A DNA stretch of 64,000 bases from Portibacter lacus (GCF_021533215.1 NZ_JAJNKA010000010.1:124001-188000); one strand, 5' to 3'. Numbered from the stretch's first letter, positions 36,008-45,921 are shown. Notes: generated by a model not told the origin, from the letters alone. A program made the numbers and translations.

Positions 36008-36292
36008 ATGTGGAAATTAGTATTGGGTCTTCTTTTTTTAGGTCAATTTGTCTATGGGCAAGATGTGAAAAAGGAAGCCTTTAAGATATTGGAAAGTAAG
36101 TGCAACGACTGCCATCGTATAGAGAAAAAAGAATCCATTTTTTCATTAGAAAACATGGATATGTATGCGAGGAAGATTAATCGGCAAGTATTCATCTTCA
36201 AGATCATGCCTAAGGGCGATGAGGTGAAATTATCAGATAAAGAAAAAGCAAGTCTGAAGACTTGGATTAGGTGGGTGAAAGATCAGAAATAG
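36008..36292 (+). CDS. Small exported cytochrome c
   Basis: A 94-residue protein with a Sec signal (about residues 1-18, ending VYGQ) and one haem motif, CNDCH (C32, C35, H36). The likely sixth ligand is M53 (ENMDMY) or the methionine in KIMPKGDEVKLSDKEK, the latter fitting the class I pattern. It is the last gene of the run from the glycosyltransferase at 32961. Its partners are not evident. Confidence 0.82.
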   Translation: MWKLVLGLLFLGQFVYGQDVKKEAFKILESKCNDCHRIEKKESIFSLENMDMYARKINRQVFIFKIMPKGDEVKLSDKEKASLKTWIRWVKDQK

Positions 36293-36348
36293 ACGAGTTA
36301 GTTTTTGTACAGTAAATTAGTGATCAATGTATTTATACACCTCATTTC

Positions 36349-37701
36349 TTACCGCTTCTTCTTTTTGTTCTTGGCTCCTCTTTTAATCGGTTTCTTATAC
36401 TTAAGCTTCATTTTTTCAGCTCGATTCAATTTCTGATTGGTCTTTTTGTTCTTATCCTTTTTCTCATGGAATGCAGCCCCAGCTTCTGCCTTTGTTGCTC
36501 TTGGCACCACGACATTCTTCATAATAATTTTCGGTAACTCCTCATCTATCAATACGTCTGATATCTCAACATGCTCAGGCATCTTATTCAGAGGAATGGC
36601 AAATTTCATTAAGGCTTCGATATTTGCTAGATATTCCTCCTCAGTTTCAGTTACTAACGAAATCGCAATACCTTTCTTATCAGCACGCCCTGTTCTTCCT
36701 ATTCTGTGAATGTAATTTTCAGCCTCATCTGGAATGTCAAAATTGATAACATGCGATACTTCCGAAACATCGATTCCTCTTGCAACGATATCTGTCGCTA
36801 TGAGTAACCTGTATTCGCCACTTGTAAAACTATTCACAGAATTAAAACGGTAATTCTGAGATTTGTTGGAGTGAATTACTCCTATTTGCTCGGGAAAAGT
36901 CGGATCTAATTCATCAAATAATTTGTCAGCAAATTTCTTCGTGCTGGTGAAAATTAAAACTTTATTGAATTCTTCAGAATCACTAAGAATGTCTTTTAGT
37001 AAATTGACTTTCGTATTGAAGTTCTTAACATAATAAAGAGACTGATCTATATTTTCAAGCGGTGTTCCCATCGGAGCAGCCTCTATCTTAACCGGTCTAT
37101 TAAAGAAATCTAAAATAATAGCCTCTACTTCTTCTGTCATCGTTGCTGAAAAAAGTAGATTTTGACGTTTTTCTGGAAGGTATTCAAGGATTCTTTTTAA
37201 TTGCGGAAGGAAACCAAGATTCAACATTTCATCTACTTCATCGATGATGAACTTCTTAATGTTCTTCAGTTTTAGGGCGCCCTTTAAACATAGATCTAAT
37301 AACCTACCAGGTGTAGCGACGACCACATCAGATCCAGCTTCTACTGCTGCAACTTGCGGCTTGATATTCGCACCTCCATAAGCACCGACAACGACCAAGT
37401 TTGTATATGCACTCAGTTTTTCCACTTCTTCGACAACCTGCACGACTAGTTCACGGGTAGGAACAATGATTAATATTTGTGGAAAGCGCTCTTTAGAATA
37501 CTTCCAAAGTCTTAGGGAAGGGAGCAAATAAGCAAAAGTCTTTCCAGTACCTGTTTGTGCAATACCGATCATGTCCCTCCCAGACATAATAGTGGAGAAG
37601 GCTTTCTCTTGAATACTGGTAGGATGGGTTATTTTTAAATCGTCAAGTGCCTTAATTAAGCTCTTGTTCAAATTCAAGTCCCGAAACGTGATTTCACTCA
37701 T
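36349..37701 (-). CDS. DEAD-box RNA helicase
   Basis: The frame opens with a TTG at 37710, but the ATG at 37701 (MSEITFRDLNL) fits the family start; the product is 450 residues. Motifs: Q motif in ITHPTSIQEKAF, Walker A AQTGTGKT (48-55), PTRELV, TPGR, IIDEVDEML (DEVD in place of DEAD, 154-157), SAT (185-187), ATDIVARGIDV and YIHRIGRTGR. The last 60 residues are strongly basic (KKDKNKKTNQKL, KRGAKNKKKKR), an RNA-binding tail. It is similar to RhlE-type helicases of Bacteroidota, used in ribosome assembly or cold adaptation. It is divergent from a cold-shock-domain gene. Confidence 0.94.
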   Translation of the reverse strand: MSEITFRDLNLNKSLIKALDDLKITHPTSIQEKAFSTIMSGRDMIGIAQTGTGKTFAYLLPSLRLWKYSKERFPQILIIVPTRELVVQVVEEVEKLSAYTNLVVVGAYGGANIKPQVAAVEAGSDVVVATPGRLLDLCLKGALKLKNIKKFIIDEVDEMLNLGFLPQLKRILEYLPEKRQNLLFSATMTEEVEAIILDFFNRPVKIEAAPMGTPLENIDQSLYYVKNFNTKVNLLKDILSDSEEFNKVLIFTSTKKFADKLFDELDPTFPEQIGVIHSNKSQNYRFNSVNSFTSGEYRLLIATDIVARGIDVSEVSHVINFDIPDEAENYIHRIGRTGRADKKGIAISLVTETEEEYLANIEALMKFAIPLNKMPEHVEISDVLIDEELPKIIMKNVVVPRATKAEAGAAFHEKKDKNKKTNQKLNRAEKMKLKYKKPIKRGAKNKKKKR

Positions 37702-37931
37702 AGAATGCAAAATTAAGAAAATAAGGTAGATGGTAAGATAAGATTCTTATAATTGACAATGAAAAATTGAACTATTTTTTAAGAAAATCGGTTTAATCAT
37801 TTAGGATATGGTATTATTTTCAATATCTTCGCAATCCTAAATTGAATTTGTTTCTTACCGGTAGGCTTTTTTTCGCATTTGTTTGCCATTAGTATCAATA
37901 TCAACCAATATTTTCTCACTAAATTAATAAT

Positions 37932-38393
37932 ATGGCGAAATCACAAGAATCGTTTGCGAAAAAAGAAAAAGAAAAAAAACGGAAAAAGAAGGCTCAAGAA
38001 AAAAGAGAAAGAAGAGAAGCTAGAAAGCTTGCTAAAGAAGAAACAGGCAAGGTGGAATTCGAAGATCTTATACGCTACGTAGATGAAAATGGAAACTTGG
38101 TTAAAGAAAAACCAGATCCAACTAAACGTAAAAAAATTAAAATCGAAGACATCGTACTCGGTGCAGCACCTCAGTCTGGACTAGAAGCAGATCCTAACAG
38201 AAGAGGAAAAGTTAAGTTCTTTAATGATGAAAAAGGCTATGGCTTTATCATTGACTCTGAAACTAAAGACAGTATTTTTGTACACATTAATGCAGTTGAA
38301 AGTGGAGAGCTTAAAGAAAATCAAAAAGTAACTTTCCAGATCGAACACGGTCTTAAAGGTTTAACTGCTGTTAGAGTGGAGCATGTTACTTAA
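37932..38393 (+). CDS. Cold-shock-domain protein with lysine-rich N-terminal extension
   Basis: A 153-residue protein. Residues 92-153 are a cold-shock domain with both RNA-binding motifs (KGYGFI at 101-106 and IFVHI at 115-119). Residues 1-75 are extremely basic (EKEKKRKKK, KREARKL-like runs) and probably bind nucleic acid non-specifically. This larger form is typical of Bacteroidota and is often paired with a DEAD-box helicase, as here; the two diverge with 230 bases between the starts. That leader is long enough to hold a cold-responsive 5' UTR, but I see no certain element. Role: RNA chaperone. Confidence 0.92.
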   Translation: MAKSQESFAKKEKEKKRKKKAQEKRERREARKLAKEETGKVEFEDLIRYVDENGNLVKEKPDPTKRKKIKIEDIVLGAAPQSGLEADPNRRGKVKFFNDEKGYGFIIDSETKDSIFVHINAVESGELKENQKVTFQIEHGLKGLTAVRVEHVT

Positions 38394-38456
38394 AATGTAC
38401 AATTAGTTTTCGCAAATCCTTTAATAAGTATTATCCGTCAAGACGTTATTAGTCCT

Positions 38457-38464
38457 TATATTTG
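38457..38464 (+). promoter_or_regulatory. Candidate -7 promoter element of the thioredoxin-like gene
   Basis: TATATTTG matches the Bacteroidota TAnnTTTG box. It overlaps the first possible start (TTG at 38462) of the following frame, which supports the later start at 38528. No clear -33 element is present, so confidence is low. Confidence 0.35.
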
Positions 38465-38527
38465 ATAATCCTTGATTGTAAGAACAATTATGATTTTTTT
38501 GCATATGTTCTAAAAATTAAAGAAGAA

Positions 38528-40219
38528 TTGCGAAAACTAACTACTTACTTACTAGCCTTTTTTTGGATAGGTCTCTTTGCTCAAGAAAGAACTAATCTAG
38601 AAAATCCACTTATCGAGAAGCAAATTTTTGATAAAGATAGAATTCCTTTAGTAGAAGGGAAATTACTAAATTATAGTCCTTCCGACGCTCCGAGTCTTTC
38701 TATAAAATATTCATTTGCTACTCCTACGATAAAGAAACAGGTTACTCGATCAGCTGAAATCGCTTCAGATGGATCTTTCAATATTAAGCTCGATTTAGGT
38801 ATCGGTTATCAGGAAGTCTGGTTATCTGTAGGTGATTTATACTATGGACGACTGCTCGCGAATAAAGATCTCTACATCGAACTAGATTTAACTCTTTTAC
38901 AAGAATCTCCGATTAACCATATTGGAGAAGGAGTTGCATTTAGCGGAACTGACGCGAAAATGAACATGTTCATTAATGAATTTGAAATCTATAAGAGTGA
39001 TAAAAGAGCCGAAATCGATGATGAAAAGATAAGCATCATCATGTCTAATTCTTTTTCGAAATTAGAAAAGGAAAAAGAACTCAAAAAGGTTTATAAAAAA
39101 CAAGCCACGATAGAGCATCAGTTCGCTAAGAAAAATGGGAAGAATTTTGAATGGATTCTTGCAAATGATCGAATAGCATCCATGTATGCTGATCTCTTTT
39201 CGATTCACTGGGGTAAGAAAATGAGTGATCTACTGAAACAAGAATGTTTGGCTTTTAAGCCATCTATCGTCTCTAATGCAAGTATTCGATACTATGATTT
39301 TATAGGGTTATATTACAAAATTCCTAATCGGATAGAAACAAAAATGATCACGGAAAGAACGCTCCGAGCTCAGCTATCTGAAACCACAAGTAGTGCTAAC
39401 TTAGATCAGTTTCTGAGAGAGTACGACAAGAAAAGAGATCACTTGCAGTACAACGCCGAAGTATATGAACAAGGAGAAATGCTATACCTTGATACCTATG
39501 AGGCGGAATTGGAAATGGCCAGTCTAGATTTACAACTCCAAAAAATTAATAAACTTTCGAAAGAGAAATCTGCGTTGGTAAAATTATTAAGCCAGCCAGA
39601 CAACTTGCGACTTCGGGCTATTTTTATTGAAAAAGTCAAATCTGAAGATCCGAGTAGCTGGATCATTTCACTAATGACTAAAGATTTAGAAACGGATATC
39701 AAGTTAGTTGATAATCTCACAAGCGTCCTAAAGCAGAATAAGGATCAGAATAATATTTCTATCGGAACAGAAACACATCTTACAGATTGTTTTATTGCAG
39801 ATTCGATAAGTATGGAATCCTTAATTTGTAACATTAAGGCCATGTATCCAGAGAAAGCAATCATTCTTGATTTTTGGGCACCTTGGACTTCCATTTGCAA
39901 AGATGATCTAACCAGAAATAAATCATTTAGTGAAGCGTTAGATACACTTCCTATTCAGATGGTTTACTTATGTAGTAGCCTTGATGTTAGCCAGAAATCT
40001 TGGGAAGATGCACTTGCTTCGTTTCCTGAATCAGGAACTCATATTTACTTGAATGACCAACTAACGGCTGAGTTTATGGAATACTTCCAGATAAAGAAGT
40101 ATCCCACTTATTTCTTTATTGATCAAGATGGAAATTTTGACCGAGACCTAATTCCAAGTGTAAGTCAAGTTAAGCCTAGAAAGCTTGCGGCTAGAGTAAG
40201 TAAGAGTGAGCGAATTTAG
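38528..40219 (+). CDS. Exported thioredoxin-fold protein lacking the CxxC pair, paralogue A
   Basis: The frame opens at 38462, but the TTG at 38528 gives a clean signal peptide (RKLTTYLLAFFWIGLFAQ) and lies past a likely promoter box; the product is 563 residues. The first 100 residues resemble the DUF4369-like beta domain, the centre is helical, and the last 140 are a thioredoxin-like domain. The active-site position reads DFWAPWTSICKDDL: the first redox cysteine is Thr and only the second (C457) remains, so normal disulfide chemistry is unlikely. It is a paralogue of the next gene (57 bases downstream), and the two belong together. Confidence 0.82.
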   Translation: MRKLTTYLLAFFWIGLFAQERTNLENPLIEKQIFDKDRIPLVEGKLLNYSPSDAPSLSIKYSFATPTIKKQVTRSAEIASDGSFNIKLDLGIGYQEVWLSVGDLYYGRLLANKDLYIELDLTLLQESPINHIGEGVAFSGTDAKMNMFINEFEIYKSDKRAEIDDEKISIIMSNSFSKLEKEKELKKVYKKQATIEHQFAKKNGKNFEWILANDRIASMYADLFSIHWGKKMSDLLKQECLAFKPSIVSNASIRYYDFIGLYYKIPNRIETKMITERTLRAQLSETTSSANLDQFLREYDKKRDHLQYNAEVYEQGEMLYLDTYEAELEMASLDLQLQKINKLSKEKSALVKLLSQPDNLRLRAIFIEKVKSEDPSSWIISLMTKDLETDIKLVDNLTSVLKQNKDQNNISIGTETHLTDCFIADSISMESLICNIKAMYPEKAIILDFWAPWTSICKDDLTRNKSFSEALDTLPIQMVYLCSSLDVSQKSWEDALASFPESGTHIYLNDQLTAEFMEYFQIKKYPTYFFIDQDGNFDRDLIPSVSQVKPRKLAARVSKSERI

Positions 40220-40276
40220 CCCTATTGATTTGGCATAGATTTCGCATCATATATGTAAAATATATAATACATTTTT

Positions 40277-41953
40277 ATGAGAAATCTAATTTTCGCATTC
40301 TTAATAGCTGTTTCCTTTTCTCAATTGTCAGCTCAACTAGCTACAGGACTAGAATCTAATGAATTATTAGACAGCCTTCCCAGAGTAGATGGAATGCTTC
40401 AAAATTATGATGCTAACTTCAATAAAGATTTATACATAAATTATACACTTCTTGCTCCGAACCAGCAAGGGATGAAGCAAAAAGTAGCCGAAATCAAAGA
40501 AGACGGAAGTTTTAAGATTGTAGTAGATGAACCCTTACCATATCAAAAAATAATCCTAAATATTGGCGATTTTTATAAGTGTAATATCATTGCGAACCAA
40601 GATGTAAAAGTTGCTATTGACATTAATGAGGTAGGAAAAAAGCACGATAATTTCGACAATAAAGGACTCTTTTTCTCAGGTACAGATGCCGGATTAAATC
40701 AATTCTATAATGAATATGTAGAGTACAAACTAGATAAAAAGCTTGATGTCAGAAGACGAAAGTATAGCGCGATCATCAATCGTACTTCTCAGACTGATTT
40801 TAAAGTCCGACAGATTCGAGATTTTTATACAGAGCTAGAGAAAATTGAAGCTACATTTACTAGGAAAAAGGGGAAAGAGTATAAATGGCTTTTAGAGAAT
40901 GAGCGAAATTCAGAACTATACGGAGACTTGGTTTCTATTTTTATTGGTAAAACCATGAATGGCAAGTTGTGGGAGGAATGCTTGTCTCATCAGCCTGCAA
41001 TGGTTTCAGAGTTAAGTAACCGGTATTATGGCATCCTAACATCTAAGTTATGGAGTCATGAAGAAAAAGAAATAAGATCATTATCTAGAATGATCTTTAA
41101 GGCAGATGTCGAAGATCCAGAAGAGAAGAAACAAGTCGATCTATTCTTAGTAGAGCAAGACAAGAAAAAAGCCGGAGTTCCCTATGATAAGGATATTTAT
41201 CAGCAAGGATTAGAAGATTATATAAATAAGTACGAAAACCAACTTGCTGATGCGAAGCTTAATTTGTTTGCAGAGAAGTTAGCGCAGATTCCAGAAACTA
41301 AAATCGGACTTGTTGCGATGAAGGGGCAACCAACGGTAGCGGCTGACAAAGAGCGATATCTCGAAACGGTACTACCATTAATTAATGTTTCATGGCAGAA
41401 AGAGAAGCTGATTAGGGATGATAAGAATAATCAAGATTGGGTTTCAGCGATTAGCGAACATATGATTGCAGAAAGAGTTGAAAATTCGGACCCTACTTTA
41501 GGTGAATTTCAGGAATACTTAGTGAGTGGGGCAGGAACGTGGTATGCTAAAGCGAATAACGTACAAGAGCTTCTAGGTCAAATAAGAAACTTCTATAAAG
41601 GAAAGTCTGTAGTCATCTTTATCTGGGATACATCCTGTGAAGCATGCATCGAAGAACTTACTCGATCAGGTGTCAGCTATGATAGAATAACAAGTCAACC
41701 CATAGATATATTAACGCTAGCACTGGACAGAAAATCATCTCGCGCATTATGGAAAGATAAGCTTGCGAAGACTTTTGCGAAAGGTGAACATATTTACCTG
41801 GATAAGAAATTGAGCTCAGAAATCTTTGAATATTTTCAATTACCGCCCGTTCCTTCGTACATTTACTTCGATAATGAAGGAAATTTTGTTCCTTTTAAAG
41901 TAAGTTCTATCTCCGGCCTAGATGTCGATGAGGTTTTAGAAACGGATGGATGA
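40277..41953 (+). CDS. Exported TlpA-like thioredoxin-fold protein, paralogue B
   Basis: A 558-residue protein with a Sec signal (about residues 1-19, ending LSAQ). It aligns along its length with paralogue A: shared blocks include LPYQKIILNIGDFY, GLFFSGTDAGLNQF, and QLPPVPSYIYFDNEGNF. Unlike A, it keeps a CxxC pair, CEAC (C454, C457), though the preceding residues are DTS rather than the usual WxxW. It may therefore be a redox-active partner of A. Its stop overlaps the start of the next gene (ATGA, 41950-41953), which codes for a type IX cargo, so these genes are co-translated. Confidence 0.85.
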   Translation: MRNLIFAFLIAVSFSQLSAQLATGLESNELLDSLPRVDGMLQNYDANFNKDLYINYTLLAPNQQGMKQKVAEIKEDGSFKIVVDEPLPYQKIILNIGDFYKCNIIANQDVKVAIDINEVGKKHDNFDNKGLFFSGTDAGLNQFYNEYVEYKLDKKLDVRRRKYSAIINRTSQTDFKVRQIRDFYTELEKIEATFTRKKGKEYKWLLENERNSELYGDLVSIFIGKTMNGKLWEECLSHQPAMVSELSNRYYGILTSKLWSHEEKEIRSLSRMIFKADVEDPEEKKQVDLFLVEQDKKKAGVPYDKDIYQQGLEDYINKYENQLADAKLNLFAEKLAQIPETKIGLVAMKGQPTVAADKERYLETVLPLINVSWQKEKLIRDDKNNQDWVSAISEHMIAERVENSDPTLGEFQEYLVSGAGTWYAKANNVQELLGQIRNFYKGKSVVIFIWDTSCEACIEELTRSGVSYDRITSQPIDILTLALDRKSSRALWKDKLAKTFAKGEHIYLDKKLSSEIFEYFQLPPVPSYIYFDNEGNFVPFKVSSISGLDVDEVLETDG

Positions 41954-43593
41954 GAATCGTTTTAATGCTTTTGCTAGTTTTTGCTGCCTTTTCCGGAAGG
42001 ACTCAAGAGTTTTTGGCAAATGATAGTAATGGCAGACTTGTAAAGCTCAATATGGACGGTTGTGTAACCCAATCGCTCGGCAACATTGGAAGCTTTACAG
42101 ATATTGCTGCACATCCCGATGGTTTTATTTATGCCATTACTGCTAATGGCGAACTACACAGAGTAGACTTGCAAGGAGCAAATGTCGAACAAGTTGCCAA
42201 GCTTCAAGGTAGTTCCTACTATGCTTTAACAGCTTCTTCTACTGGACTAATATACGCTGCAACTGGTGGAGGAACATTGAAATCCTACGAGCCAGCAACA
42301 GATGAAATCCGAGACTATCCTAATATGGGATATGGCGCTTCTGGTGATCTGACATTTTACAAAGGACAATTATACATGGCTTCCTTTACCAACGAATTAG
42401 TCAGAATCCATCCTGAAAATCCAGCCTTGAACACAGCGATCATTGACTTTGCATCGAAGAACGTAGAAATTTTCGGGATTGTAAGTACACTTTATGAATG
42501 TGAAATCAGAACATTTGCCATTTCTGGAGATTTCACGGCTCGTGTTTTCGAAATTGGCTGGGAAGATGGCTCTTTTAATGAATTTTGTACAGTAAATGCT
42601 AGAATCTACGGTGGTTCTAGTGAATTCGAGTTCAAAGGTTCTAGAGATGTCTTATTCGTAGACTCTTATCGTAAAAGCAATGAGTTTTGTGATAGTGCTG
42701 ATGTAAGTGTAACCTTAACAGGCGATGGAATCGGTGATGATTTTTCTTATAGTTTAGATAATATCAACTTCCAGAGCAGTCCTACTTTTACGGGTTTGGA
42801 TTATGGTAAGCACTATATTTACTTAAAGAATGAACTAGGATGCGAAGGAAAGGATAGTATTTTTTTAGAGCCTGGAAATTTGACATTGAGTATAGCAGAA
42901 AGTGTCGATGCCAGCTGTGATGAAGACAATGGAGAAGTCTACTTTACTATTGAAACAAATGCGGATAGCTTTAATATTACGGGCTATGGTTCTGTAAATT
43001 CAATAGCGGATCTAGAACCGGCTGCATACTTGTTTACCATTAAAGATACAGACGGATGCGAAGATTCAGTTGCAGTAGACATCGCACAATTGCCAGCTTT
43101 AGAAATAGAAAGTTTGGTGATCGAAGCAACATTATGTGGAGATGATAATGGCAGGATTGAAATCGAAACGAACAGATCGGAATACCAAGTAATGCTCGAC
43201 GAGATGTTGGTGAATAACAGCATCATTAATGACTTACAGGCGAAGGAATATTTGCTGTCAGTCGTGGACGAAGCAGGTTGTAGAATAGATACGACGATAC
43301 AAGTATCGGCATCACCAGATTGTAACATTTACATACCTAATATTTTTTCTCCGAATGACGATGGGTTTAATGATGTTTTCGAAGTGTACTCACCAGATCG
43401 CCTAGAAATTTTAGAATCAAGAGTATATGATCGATGGGGCTCCATACTCTATCAGCAGAGAAACGGACTGACGGCATGGGATGGCAGGTTTAATGGAGTT
43501 TATGTAGAACCTGGAATCTATACCTACTTTATTAAGGTTCAGGGAAAAGCTAAGTTGCTAGAATTTGTAGGTGAGGTGAGTTTGACTAAGTAG
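41950..43593 (+). CDS. Type IX secretion cargo with beta-propeller-like N-terminus and type B sorting domain
   Basis: A 547-residue protein with a Sec signal (about residues 1-18). Residues 20-190 hold repeating blade-like motifs (GSFTDIAAHPDGFIYAITANGEL, SSTGLIYAATGGGTLKSY), suggesting a beta-propeller. Residues 220-460 are SprB-like repeats with SDGIG-, C..GTI-type pairs (YSLDNINFQSSPTFTGLDYG). The C-terminus is the gliding-motility type domain: IPNIFSPNDDGFNDVF, VYDRWGSILYQ and AWDGRFNGVYVEPGIYTYFI. It is a likely cell-surface protein, perhaps processed or folded with help from the two thioredoxin-like neighbours upstream. Confidence 0.88.
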   Translation: MRIVLMLLLVFAAFSGRTQEFLANDSNGRLVKLNMDGCVTQSLGNIGSFTDIAAHPDGFIYAITANGELHRVDLQGANVEQVAKLQGSSYYALTASSTGLIYAATGGGTLKSYEPATDEIRDYPNMGYGASGDLTFYKGQLYMASFTNELVRIHPENPALNTAIIDFASKNVEIFGIVSTLYECEIRTFAISGDFTARVFEIGWEDGSFNEFCTVNARIYGGSSEFEFKGSRDVLFVDSYRKSNEFCDSADVSVTLTGDGIGDDFSYSLDNINFQSSPTFTGLDYGKHYIYLKNELGCEGKDSIFLEPGNLTLSIAESVDASCDEDNGEVYFTIETNADSFNITGYGSVNSIADLEPAAYLFTIKDTDGCEDSVAVDIAQLPALEIESLVIEATLCGDDNGRIEIETNRSEYQVMLDEMLVNNSIINDLQAKEYLLSVVDEAGCRIDTTIQVSASPDCNIYIPNIFSPNDDGFNDVFEVYSPDRLEILESRVYDRWGSILYQQRNGLTAWDGRFNGVYVEPGIYTYFIKVQGKAKLLEFVGEVSLTK

Positions 43594-43784
43594 AATTTTA
43601 ATTTTGTAGGTCAATGTTTTAAGCTTCAACATCAAGTTGACGCAGTCCATAGACTGATTGTTTTATATATTATACAGACCAAGAATACTTCGTACAAACC
43701 TGTTTCATGCGTATGATATTTAAAACTGGCATTGCGTTTTATAGCCTTTTTTTCATATTTTGATTCTTATAAACTAAACAAAAC

Positions 43785-44822
43785 ATGTATATACAGAAGA
43801 ATTTTAGCGTAGTAGGACTTTTGAAATTTTCTGGCGGACACTTGATTTGGATAACGACATGGGTTTTGTCAATTGTTCTTCTTCATGAATATACGTCTTC
43901 ATCATGGATGTCTATTCCATGGTTACCCATTTCTATTATCGGTACAGCTGTTGCATTTTACGTAGGATTTAAAAACAACCAAGCTTATGACAGACTTTGG
44001 GAGGCTCGGAAAATATGGGGAGCGGTAGTGAATAGTAGCAGAGCTTGGGGAAGTTGTGTAAAAGCATTTATTATTAACAAGCATGCAGAAAGTCCCATGT
44101 CTGAAGATGAATTATTTGCAGTGAAGAAAAAACTGATCTATCGGCATATTGCTTGGTTATACACCTTAAGAAATCAGCTTTTAATTCCGACACCATGGGA
44201 ACACATTAGCCAAAATGGATTAGTGGCAATGGTCACTAGAAGAAGAATGAAAGAAACCGGTGTGGGGTTGTATGATGATGGGCAAATTGAGAATATCTTA
44301 GGTGAATTTCTTCCGCTAGATGAGAAAGATCGACTGATCGCTTATCAGAACACGGCAACACAGATCATTGACCAGCAAACTAGTGATATTGCAAATTTAA
44401 GAGATGAGGAATTCTTAGATGGTTTCAAGCATATCAAATTACAAGGTATTTTAAATGACTTGTACGATCACCAAGGAAAAGCAGAAAGAATAAAGAAATT
44501 CCCGCTTCCTCGTCAATACGGAGCTGCGAGTTTTATATTTACTGGAATTTTCATCTTTCTTCTTCCATTCGGAATGGTTTCAGAATTCCATAAGTTAGGA
44601 GAATTCGGATCATGGGTTTCGATTCCTTTCACGGTGCTTATTTGTTGGGTATATATCACGATGGAGTTAATAGGCGACTACTCGGAGAATCCTTTCGAAG
44701 GACTAAGTAATGATATTCCGATGTTGTCATTGTGTCGAGTGATAGAAATTGACCTAAAAGAAATGTTAGGAGAAGAGCATATTCCAGAAGGAATAAAAGC
44801 TAAGAATGGAGTATTAATGTGA
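43785..44822 (+). CDS. Bestrophin family anion channel
   Basis: A 345-residue integral membrane protein. The family's N-terminal signature is clear: TAVAFYVGFKNNQAYDRLWEARKIWGAVVNSSRAWG (about residues 55-89), with further membrane helices at about 238-255 and 280-300, and the C-terminal YSENPFEGLSNDIPM. Bacterial bestrophins form pentameric chloride or cation channels of the inner membrane. Its stop overlaps that of the convergent DUF2752 gene by 9 bases. It lies near a SulP permease, but on a separate transcript. Confidence 0.92.
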   Translation: MYIQKNFSVVGLLKFSGGHLIWITTWVLSIVLLHEYTSSSWMSIPWLPISIIGTAVAFYVGFKNNQAYDRLWEARKIWGAVVNSSRAWGSCVKAFIINKHAESPMSEDELFAVKKKLIYRHIAWLYTLRNQLLIPTPWEHISQNGLVAMVTRRRMKETGVGLYDDGQIENILGEFLPLDEKDRLIAYQNTATQIIDQQTSDIANLRDEEFLDGFKHIKLQGILNDLYDHQGKAERIKKFPLPRQYGAASFIFTGIFIFLLPFGMVSEFHKLGEFGSWVSIPFTVLICWVYITMELIGDYSENPFEGLSNDIPMLSLCRVIEIDLKEMLGEEHIPEGIKAKNGVLM

Positions 44823-45161
44823 TGCTTCTATTGTTTGTGTTTGGTCAGCTTTGACTCTTTTATAAGCTTTATAGACCCACATTCCCCAAACAAATATTAA
44901 TGCTGGATAAACGATAAGACCTAAAGTGTTATAAAAAACTGCATCGTCGAACTGGAAATGATGCATATGCATTACAGATCTAGTTATTCCGCATCCGTAA
45001 CATTCAATCCCGAAAAACAATCGTGATGGACATAAAACTAAGCCGTCATTGTCAAAGAAATCTCCAGGCAATATCCACAAAACAAACGGGAAGACAATAA
45101 GAGCACCAAGCCAAATTTTTTGACCAAGTGGAGAGAAGAATATTTTGAATAACTGGCGCAT
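44814..45161 (-). CDS. DUF2752 membrane protein
   Basis: A 115-residue protein with three membrane segments. The family signature is present as CPSRLFFGIECYGCGITRSVMHMHH (about residues 43-67), the widespread form being CP...G..CPGCG.TR. Its function is unknown; members are often found near TM2- or YqaE-like proteins in Bacteroidota, as here. The 3' end overlaps the bestrophin gene on the other strand by 9 bases. Confidence 0.85.
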   Translation of the reverse strand: MRQLFKIFFSPLGQKIWLGALIVFPFVLWILPGDFFDNDGLVLCPSRLFFGIECYGCGITRSVMHMHHFQFDDAVFYNTLGLIVYPALIFVWGMWVYKAYKRVKADQTQTIEASH

Positions 45162-45172
45162 GAGATATAAAT

Positions 45173-45212
45173 AAAAAGCGGAATCTAGTATTAAAACTTG
45201 ATTCCGCTTTTA
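45173..45212 (-). terminator. Rho-independent terminator
   Basis: A 13-bp region of complementarity (AAAGCGGAATC with GATTCCGCTTT, extended by A/T pairs) encloses a 14-nt loop and ends in a T-run on the reverse strand. It follows the YqaE/Pmp3-like gene (ends at 45227) by 15 bases and separates it from DUF2752. Confidence 0.8.
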
Positions 45213-45226
45213 TTAGTTAGAATATA

Positions 45227-45670
45227 CTAAGGATAGTAATCCTTCATTTTCATTAAAGCATGAATAACTCCTGGTATCCAACATAAAAAGGTTAAAATAA
45301 TATTAACCCACCAGTTGTTTCCTTCCCAGTCATCCATTAAACCCATCGCAATAAATCCTAATCCTAAGATAGCAAGTACGATGTAAAGTCCTTTGTCAAT
45401 ATCTTCTGCACCATTCATCTTAGCTTTGATAAATTTTTGTGCAGCTTTTAATTGCAATGTTTTTTTCAATCCTAGCTTGTCGCCAGTCATTTCTTTGTAA
45501 GCTTTAGGAGTTAAAGCTAAAAATTGGTCCACAACTAAATGTGTCATCTCGGGTGTTAGCATCTGAATTTTAGGTTCATCGCCAAACTGTTGTGCCCAGC
45601 TTACACTGTTCACTGCTTTAGCTCCGAAACCCATAATCAAGAATAAACTGAATAGTAATATTTTCTTCAT
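45227..45670 (-). CDS. YqaE/Pmp3-like membrane protein with signal peptide
   Basis: A 147-residue protein. It starts with a Sec signal (about residues 1-19), followed by a polar region (about 20-85) of unknown type. The last 50 residues are a YqaE/Pmp3 module: a membrane helix GLYIVLAILGLGFIAMGLMD, then NNWWVNIILTFLCWIPGVIHALMKM, the family hallmark. Pmp3-type proteins affect membrane potential or stress tolerance in other organisms. This fused, exported form is common in Bacteroidota. Function here is not known. Confidence 0.82.
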   Translation of the reverse strand: MKKILLFSLFLIMGFGAKAVNSVSWAQQFGDEPKIQMLTPEMTHLVVDQFLALTPKAYKEMTGDKLGLKKTLQLKAAQKFIKAKMNGAEDIDKGLYIVLAILGLGFIAMGLMDDWEGNNWWVNIILTFLCWIPGVIHALMKMKDYYP

Positions 45671-45921
45671 AGATTTTAATTTTAGTCCAATATAGGAGAA
45701 TTGAATATAAATGGAAAGAAAATTCGCATAAATATAATTGATGTTCTTAGTTGTATTTTTATGTTTCGGGATTGTTAAGAATGTCCAACGATTGTTTTAG
45801 AAGGTTTGTTGAAATCAATCAATTCTATTACAGACCATTGTGTTGCTTAATTATATTGGGTGGGTTTTTTGCGAACTATTTAAATCATTGAATAAGAATA
45901 GCTTATAAATATATAAAGTAG

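Noticed and set aside
37879-38082. 67-residue lysine-rich frame on the + strand
   Set aside because: It is another reading frame of the basic N-terminus of the cold-shock-domain gene.
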